This document shows, in pieces, positions 57,525 to 64,000 of a DNA stretch of 64,000 nt. Below the pieces are notes generated by a model. The model had not been told where the DNA came from. It saw only the letters and a list, made by a program, of their open reading frames with translations, and searched no databases. How positions within the stretch are numbered: the first letter of the stretch is position 1; every line of letters starts with the position of its first letter. Source of the DNA: Ashinkailepas kermadecensis (taxonomy: Eukaryota > Arthropoda > Thecostraca > Neolepadidae); the NCBI GenBank assembly GCA_034440615.1, contig JAOTOM010003189.1, forward strand, positions 1-64,000, written 5' to 3'. The translations under genes were made by a program, and so were the position numbers.

Positions 57525-58196
57525 CACATCAGCTCAAATCACACTCGACAGCGTCCACTACGCACCGGACGTGCGCGACGCCAGTTCAAATCACACTCGA
57601 CAGCGTCCACCACGCACCGGACGTACGCGACGCCAGTTCAAATCACACTCGACAGCGTCCACCACGCACCGGACGTACGCGACGCCAGTTCAAATCACAC
57701 TCGGCAGCGTCCACCACGCACCGGACGTACGCGACGCCAGTTCAAATCACACTCGACAGCGTCCACCACGCACCGGACGTGCGCGACGCCAGTTCAAATC
57801 ACACTCGGCAGCGTCCACCACACACCGGACGTGCGCGACGCCAGTTCAAATCACACTCGACAGCGTCCACCACGCACCGGACGTACGCGACGCCAGTTCA
57901 AATCACACTCGACAGCGTCCACCACGCACCGGACGTGCGCGAGCGACGCCAGTTCAAATCACACTCGACAGCGTCCACCACGCACCGGACGTACGCGACG
58001 CCAGTTCAAATCACACTCGGCAGCGTCCACCACGCACCGGACGTGCGCGACGCCAGTTCAAATCACACTCGACAGCGTCCACCACGCACCGGACGTACGC
58101 GACGCCAGTTCAAATCACACTCGGCAGCGTCCACCACACACCGGACGTGCGCGACGCCAGTTCAAATCACACTCGGCAGCGTCCACCACACTCCAC
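57525..58196 (+). repeat. 52-bp satellite, about 13 units
   Basis: The unit is TTCAAATCACACTCGACAGC, GTCCACCACGCACCGGACGT and ACGCGACGCCAG. One unit has a 4-bp insertion (GCGCGAGCGACGCC, near 57940). With a period not divisible by three and no stops, all three + frames stay open, producing false proteins of 263-344 codons. It starts 110 bp after the 58-bp satellite ends. Confidence 0.96.
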
Positions 58197-60075
58197 GCTT
58201 CATTCAATGCACGACGAGAGAACGACCGTGGCAACACTAAGCTGAGGAGGGAGGCGTGGCGTCGTCATAGAAGATTCCTGGCTTTCTGCCAACCCATCTT
58301 CTACGTAGCCTTTGTCAATGACGCTTCCTCGTGTAATACTGCACGTGCAGCGATCGCCGGCGGCGGGAACACTGGCGGACCCAGCCCACGTCTAAAAGGG
58401 GGCCCAAATCGCAACCATGTATTGACCGATCACTTCTCGTATGAATCTCTCTGATCTATGGAACTGAACATATGTTTCCAGTGTTCATTTTAAGTGGTTG
58501 GAAGAATGTCCACTTGATTCGAAGAGGAGCACACTTAGCCAAGTGCATGGTATTGGTGCCGCCACTCCCTTTACCCTGAATGGTCGAGGAGAAACCAACA
58601 CTTAAGAAACTTGGCCCAATTTGAGCTTCAGAACATCCTGGTTACGAGAGAAACACGATGAACACCGTACCGGCGGATGGGATACACTGGAATTGATCAT
58701 TAGGAGGCTCCACACATTTTTATGCCGTGGTAGTTAACTGGAGGTGGGGGGGGGGGGATATGGCGGCACAAATCGATATTTCAACATGCGTTACTCGAGC
58801 CCAGGGAACACAGGCCTTGAGAGTAACGTAAAACGTATCATGCTCCGCCCTTCCCGAGCCAAATACGGCATGGTCTGGTGGGGGCGAATATGAGGGGAGG
58901 GGCGGTGGGAAATGTGCCCCCACCCCCACCCTATGGAAAGGTGACGCCCCTATGGTCGGACACAAGTGTCTGTCCAGTACAGCTTCACCCAATGGGAATG
59001 AATAGGGATGAATAAGTTGATTCTCAACATTATGAAATAAAACGAAACAAAACAAAATATTATATACAGAGATCCGGGAAGAATGATAAAATACGGGAGG
59101 TGGGAGGGACAAACTTATGTCCTAAGCCTGGTCAGAAGGCTGTATGCAAGGATCCGGGAAGAATGCTAAATACAGGGAGGTTGGAGTGAGCCAACCTATG
59201 TCCTACGAATTGAGTTTCAAATGGGAGGAATGCAGAGCGGCAGATATGTAACAAACTAGGTCTATTTTTCACTTTTAAGGCTCGCCATTGTGCAGACTAG
59301 GCCATAAGTGTTTGACACAATAATTATGATCAAAAGATCGTTATGGAAAAATCACAAAATTTCAGCTCCGTGACTTGAACAATTATATTATGGCCACCAA
59401 AGTAGCCAAGGGAGCGGAATCCATGCCGGCACGGATTGGGTTTTCATGCCAGCGGCCGCAGTAAATAACCTTTCAACAGCCTCGCAGTATTCCCATTCAA
59501 ACTTGACCAATAAACATGATGCAGACGGACATGCTCTTTTTCTTGACATCATATTTCGTGGAATTTCTTCAATATTTCACTATAGCAGTATCCCTAAGTA
59601 CTTCTGCTGAGGAGAAATGCAAAAATGTATGACCTGACCTGAGCAAACGAAGCTCTTAAACATTTGTATACTTGACGAAGCCCTTTGAATATTACCATCA
59701 CAAGTTTACTTTTTTCTACAGCATTGAGGGTGCGGGCAATTTAACCATAAAAAAACACTCGTTGGACTACCCGTTACCACATAGAGTGGCGTTGTTGAAA
59801 GCTTCCGGTATGCTATGTAGTATTTACATACATGGGACAGTGGTCTGACATTTGTTGACAGTAGATTATGTTCTATAAGTTATGTCGAGAGCAGTAAAGT
59901 ACGTGGCAATAATGTTGTGTAGCCGTAATTATGAATACGAATCTTGTCAAAAGCAGCAAGGTATCTAAAGTAATAAAATATAACCTTTATCGTTACATTT
60001 GATATGAACTCAGCACCTCCTGGTATATTGAAGGTCGTATATTTTCTTTACACGTAAGGTATCTAGCATTAGCAT
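58197..60075. other. Unassigned sequence; one 80-bp duplication
   Basis: GATCCGGGAAGAATG recurs at 59071 and 59151 with similar flanks (GGGAGG, CCTATGTCCTA). 58740-58930 has G-run-rich sequence. No gene is supported. Confidence 0.45.
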
Positions 60076-60305
60076 CCCGTAACAGCAATGTTGCATAGCA
60101 TGGATGTCTGGAGAAGTGAGATATGTAGCAGTAATGAAGAGTAGTAGTAGTATCCCGTAATAGCAATGTTGCATAGCATGGATATCTGGAGTGGTGAGGT
60201 ATGTAGCAGTAATGACGAGTAGTAGTAGTATCCCGTAACAGCAATGTTGCATAGCAGAGATATCTGGAGTGGTGAGGTATGTAGCAGTAATGTCGTGTAG
60301 TATTG
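60076..60305 (+). repeat. 77-bp tandem repeat, three units, with degenerate extension
   Basis: ATCCCGTAACAGCAATGTTG, CATAGCATGG and GTAGCAGTAATG recur at about 77-bp spacing. Weaker AGCAATGTCG and GTAGCA words continue to about 60560. The minus frames of 124-210 codons are artefacts. Confidence 0.88.
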
Positions 60306-62340
60306 ACGTCGTATAAAAATAACGTCGGGAACAATATAGTATGTAGCAGCCATGTGATGTGGCAGCAATGTGATGTGGCAGCAATGTCGCGTAGATGCAA
60401 TGTCGGTAACAGTAAAGTCTGAGTAATGCAGGTCAGCACCAACGTTGCGTACAAGCAATGGCGGGAGTAATACCTACGGTCTGTAACAGTGATGTGTAAA
60501 ACTAATGTCGCATCTAAACAAGTAGCAACAATGCTGGGCAGCAATAGCGTCGGAGCGGTTTCGTCGTGAGCAGTAAATGCAGCAGCAGCATCGACGTGTA
60601 ACTCCAGGGGCCGCAGTTTCAGCAACTCAGCCAGGGCGCAGCCTCATTACTCACTCAGCCTCATCAGCCGGCGTGACCTGGCAGTTTGCAGCCGCGGCCG
60701 GCGATCATCCCCCGCGGCGCCGCAGTCCGCCAGGTCACCACTCCGCCGGCATTTGTCGGCCCACAATGGCGGCCAGCCGACCCCCGCCCCGCCCCTCCCC
60801 TCCCTCCCTGCCTCCTGTATCAAAATATGGAGGCCCGTGCGGCGCGGAGCTCGTGAATGAGAGCGCCAGCTAGCTTGGCAGCCGGCTGGCGGGCGAGGCG
60901 GCCGCCGACACCAACGGTGCGGGAGACTTCTCCGCGGGCGGCCACCGGCTGTGTCTGCAGAATCAAAGGCTGTGACGGCCCACTCGGGGCGGTATTCACG
61001 TCCGGCGCAGCTCACGCGGTCAGCATTCAAGCCGCTGAAACGGCTCCTACTCTGACCTCTTTCACATGACAAATTGACTCATGGGAGGATAGGAAATTGA
61101 TGGAGTGCCGGCGCCTACGTCGTGGGTGTTTTCCGCCAACAGAGATATCTGGAAGACAAACTCGGCTCTTTGTGAGCAGCATTAAAGGGCGTGGGTTGGA
61201 AAGGAATGTCTGGGTGCCGGTTTTGTAATCCTTGAATGCTATCAACGTGGTTCCGTCACGGTTGAAAGCATGATTGATTTGCAAACCCTCCGATAGTCTG
61301 GAACTTTTGTCTTGCCAAACAGCCGTGGGTAATTTGACGGACGACTCGTGGAATTGTCTTACCTGCTTTTCAGTTGTGGGTAAGGGTGTTTAAAGGTAAA
61401 TTGGCTTGTGGTGGTTTTTCCCCAACAAAATAAAGTGATTTAAAGCCAAGGTTGAAAGTGACTAAATTTTCAGTCACGACTTATATGCCAATCCAGTAGC
61501 ACATTGCAGGCGTACCGCCTGAATTAACGCCGAGTGATCTTCCCTGCTGGACGGTTGGAACATGCGGCCAGACGAGCAGGGTTTCCGCCAGGTCGAGACC
61601 GGAAAGCATGCCAAGTGAATGCCAATAAATTGTTCCGTAACAGGTGGCAATGGAGCGGACGCTAGGCGATCATTGGACCATTTTTAAATACTGTGGACCA
61701 TGGAAATTAACCAAATTTGAGGATATTGACTGGTCCTTACAACAGTGGATTGGGTGAAAACCCGAGTGTTCACGGGCTACAGAGAAGCCGCTGTGTGTGC
61801 AGTTTTCACCATGCAGGCCAGGCCTCCGGTTCCGCTTCATGCTCCGTGAGCTCTATGAGACACCTATGGACTCACTGCGAAGCAGTTATTGATAACGTCG
61901 GCAGTGACCAATTAATTCGTTCCATTGACCTTCTTCTTGCCCACCGCGTAGTGGGGACCGAATGCACCAAACCACTAAGAGTAACTACTCTTCAACCCAA
62001 ATATCGTCCTCCCCGCCCCTGCACAAGACTGCTTTCGCACCTGCCAGTTCACCACTCGCTCCACTCGTCCCACCGGCGGACAAGTGATACGTGGTGCCAG
62101 AACATTGGGGTACACGAAACCTGCCGACATAAGATCAGCGGCAATCACGGAGTTGCGTGTCGTGTCCGCATCTTCCACCGTGCTCTTTCAAAGAACTTAT
62201 CTCGCTCGTAGGCATGACTAAACCGTAGCTCGCCGTGTATCGCTTCCCGCCGAGTAAGATCGTCAATCTGTTAAGCTGTTGCGCTAAATCCAACCGTCCG
62301 GTCCATCAAGAACACGCGCTGCTGCACGACCACCACCCCG
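60306..62340. other. CpG-rich block and unassigned sequence upstream of the second zinc-finger gene
   Basis: 60600-61000 is CpG-rich. 61075-62340 shows no motif-bearing frame; the 164-codon + frame at 61717 is unsupported. Confidence 0.4.
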
Positions 62341-62362
62341 GGACAGACTCGCTCCTCTAAAT

Positions 62363-62420
62363 TTAGCCCCGCCCCCGGACGTGATTGGTCGCGGCGGCCG
62401 CCGGCGGAGCCCATTGGTGG
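62363..62420 (+). promoter_or_regulatory. GC box and two inverted CCAAT boxes upstream of zinc-finger paralogue
   Basis: GCCCCGCCCCCGG at 62366-62378 is an Sp-type GC box. GTGATTGGTC (ATTGG at 62384-62388) and CCATTGGTGG (ATTGG at 62413-62417) lie 109 and 80 bp before the ATG. The pair mirrors that at 11125 and 11157. Confidence 0.6.
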
Positions 62421-62492
62421 CCGCCTCCATCGCACCGCGGGGAAGCTCGAGCGCCGGCCGCCGCCGTCGTTACGGAACCGGCGCTGCGCGGC

Positions 62493-62970
62493 ATGCCACC
62501 CATGTGTTCGTCCCTGTTCCGACCGTGGGCCGAGTCTGCGCCAAGCACGGCTGAGCCGACGCCCAGCAAGCCACGGCGCCCGCCCGCAGACGTAGCACCT
62601 GTGGCCGGCTGCCCGGCGTCGGACTCGGCGGCCTGCTGCGCTCCTCTCGCGTCGACCGTCGGCCGCGTCGGCCTCGACGCGTCCAGCGTGGGGCTGGCGT
62701 CGGCGGTGCCGTCGCCTCCGTCGCAGCTGCGCCAACCCGGTTGGGGCGGGTCGCTGTGCGGCACTGTCTCCCCGGCCGCGTGCCTGGGGATGTGGCTCGG
62801 CGCGCCCCGGCCGCCGCCACTGGCCTGGAGCGCACTCCAGCTCCTTGCCGAGGAGGAGCGCCGGAAGGCGGCTAGCAAGCGGCGTCGAGACAAGAAGTTC
62901 GGCTGTCCAAAGTGTCCGATGACGTTCTCCAACAGGGGTCAACTCACAGGCCACTTTCGCAAACACACAG
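62493..62970 (+). CDS. First exon of a FRPW-containing C2H2 zinc-finger paralogue (rest beyond window)
   Basis: The ATG at 62493 starts MPPMCSSLFRPW, matching [10 protein letters not shown] of the gene at 11262. A Pro/Ala/Ser-rich region follows, then [20 protein letters not shown] and finger 1, [20 protein letters not shown], ending HTG at a phase-1 G/GTATAG donor. This is the same splice position as in the other gene. The exon gives 159 codons. No second exon with ERPFGC and two more fingers appears in the remaining 1030 bp, so the intron is longer than that. The almost identical finger and basic patch point to the same DNA-binding class; the diverged middle regions suggest an old duplication. 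Predicted nuclear repressor by the FRPW motif; this is an inference. Confidence 0.88.
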
Positions 62971-64000
62971 GTATAGTGAGGGCCAGGACGATCAACTTTC
63001 GACCAGTATACCGTTGACATTATGGTGGGCATGCTATCTGGTTCAGCAGTGTTATTTTGACTGACTGTGTTCGCGGCAACATCCACAGCATCAGCATCTG
63101 CATCGCATTGCGATGCACATCAGGATGAAGGAATTCGTACTGTTTGGTACAACAGAGGGGTTAGTGGAAAGATGTTCGTATTGTCTAGGTTGTTTTCGGC
63201 ACTGTTCGGTATTAGGTTACCTTGCTTTATTACTGTTCATGGTGCAGAAAATGTATTAGTGCAGCAAGAAGATACTCTCCACCGAGTCAGAGGGCATTCG
63301 AAAAGAGAGGGAAAAATAATTAGAAGGAAGTAGTGGAATATTTATGGGCATTGCCCCCCCCCTGGGCGCCGAAGGCTCCCCGCTGAAAAGACCAGTTACT
63401 GACCATCGTCAGTAACTGGTCTTTTTTAGGATTCTCTTCTGTCAGGCATGGGTGGAAGTGATGTGGAGGGATTGAAAGTTTTAAGGTCAAGGGCCCTCGG
63501 AAGAGTATCTCAGATTCGCATACCACAGACAATTATTACAGTAAGATTATGAACTGCCTAAAGCACGTACAGTTGCAGTTGATGCAAAAGCTAGCGTAAT
63601 TCATGGATAAGTTTCACTGATCATCCGCATGTCTCACACAAACACCATCAACACCGATTTATGGTTTGAAAAAATAACATGGCTCACATGTCCCACACAA
63701 ACACCATAAAACCTGATTGTTGGAGTTAAAAAGAGCATGAGGAAAGTCTAGTGCATAGCATATGCAAACGTATTATCATCACACTCAGGCTTCAATGCGC
63801 ACATGGGACGGAAAGATCCTACCGCCGAGATCTTTTAGCGACTCACGCTTTCAATTGGTTATCTTTTTTAGGTAACCTGGACGTATATGAGTATGATTAG
63901 GTTACAGCTCTGGTCACTATGTATGATCATATGTATGGTCATGGTGATAATAAGTATGCGGAAGCATGGGCCATATAGCTACCACGTATGTTTTCCATAG
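62971..64000. other. Intron of the second zinc-finger gene (presumed)
   Basis: Starts with the donor GTATAG. Contains a perfect hairpin at 63386-63425 and a 59-bp duplication at 63629-63746 (ATGTCTCACACAAACACCAT / ATGTCCCACACAAACACCAT). No exon is recognised. Confidence 0.5.
63386..63425. repeat. Perfect 18-bp-stem hairpin
   Basis: AAAAGACCAGTTACTGAC (63386-63403), loop CATC, GTCAGTAACTGGTCTTTT (63408-63425). It is too short for a usual microRNA precursor. Confidence 0.9.

Noticed and set aside
57420..58454. Plus-strand open frames of 263-344 codons in three frames
   Set aside because: They are translations of the 52-bp satellite, open in all three frames, which is a repeat artefact.

Overview
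The window reads as nuclear DNA of an invertebrate animal, most likely an arthropod and possibly a crustacean. The reasons are short host genes with GT-AG introns, CR1-like and Jockey-type non-LTR retrotransposons, a hAT and a mariner-type transposon, many minisatellites, and degenerate CCTAA/TTAGG-like tracts of the kind arthropod genomes scatter around. I cannot name the species. Most long open frames here are artefacts of GC-rich tandem repeats; little of the window is host coding sequence.

Host genes. (1) The left edge holds a minus-strand two-exon gene (2006 down to beyond base 1) encoding an uncharacterised cysteine/histidine-rich protein. Its intron contains a GC-rich minisatellite, and exon 1 carries one frameshift. 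(2) A complete two-exon three-finger C2H2 zinc-finger gene lies at 11262-12481 on +. (3) The first exon of a close paralogue lies at 62493-62970 on +, 51 kb downstream, with its second exon beyond the window. Both zinc-finger proteins start with an MPP...LFRPW motif; FRPW is a known Groucho co-repressor docking tetrapeptide. Both have the same phase-1 intron after finger 1, and both have two inverted CCAAT boxes just upstream.

Mobile DNA. One family of CR1-like LINEs (ORF1 with an SGNH esterase, ORF2 with an APE endonuclease and reverse transcriptase, and a 3' tail of ACTTTATG-type octamers) supplies fragments at 3.4-5.3, 24.4-27.0, 34.8-42.8, 43.4-43.9 and 44.1-44.9 kb, plus bare 3' tails at 31.1 and 53.9 kb. 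The 34.8-42.8 kb copy is split by an intact-ended 4337-bp hAT transposon (35722-40058) with a perfect 8-bp target duplication and a recently disabled transposase. A Jockey-type LINE (22531-24138) sits inside a 59-bp satellite. It is itself interrupted by a 56-bp insertion with a 15-bp target duplication. A relative of that insertion at 49.57 kb, confirmed by a paralogous empty site, points to an ultra-short SINE-like retroposon. A decayed mariner-type transposase lies at 18.4-19.7 kb, with a 45-bp minisatellite grown at its 3' end.

Tandem and inverted repeats. Minisatellites with periods of 21, 23, 38, 45, 52, 54, 57, 58 and 59 bp and doublets or triplets of 65-98 bp are spread throughout. 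The 54-bp array at 14.1-15.2 kb carries a CACGTG E-box and a TGACGT element in nearly every unit. The 38-bp array at 28.2-29.2 kb shows a higher-order repeat of about 303 bp. The 45-52 kb region is a patchwork: two inverted copies of a roughly 0.5-0.7-kb repeat (45.0 and 51.4 kb), two direct copies of a 0.77-kb repeat (48.0 and 50.2 kb), a 404-bp foldback element and CCTAA-rich repeats. No tRNA, rRNA or CRISPR was found. All assignments rest on reading the sequence, without database searches.
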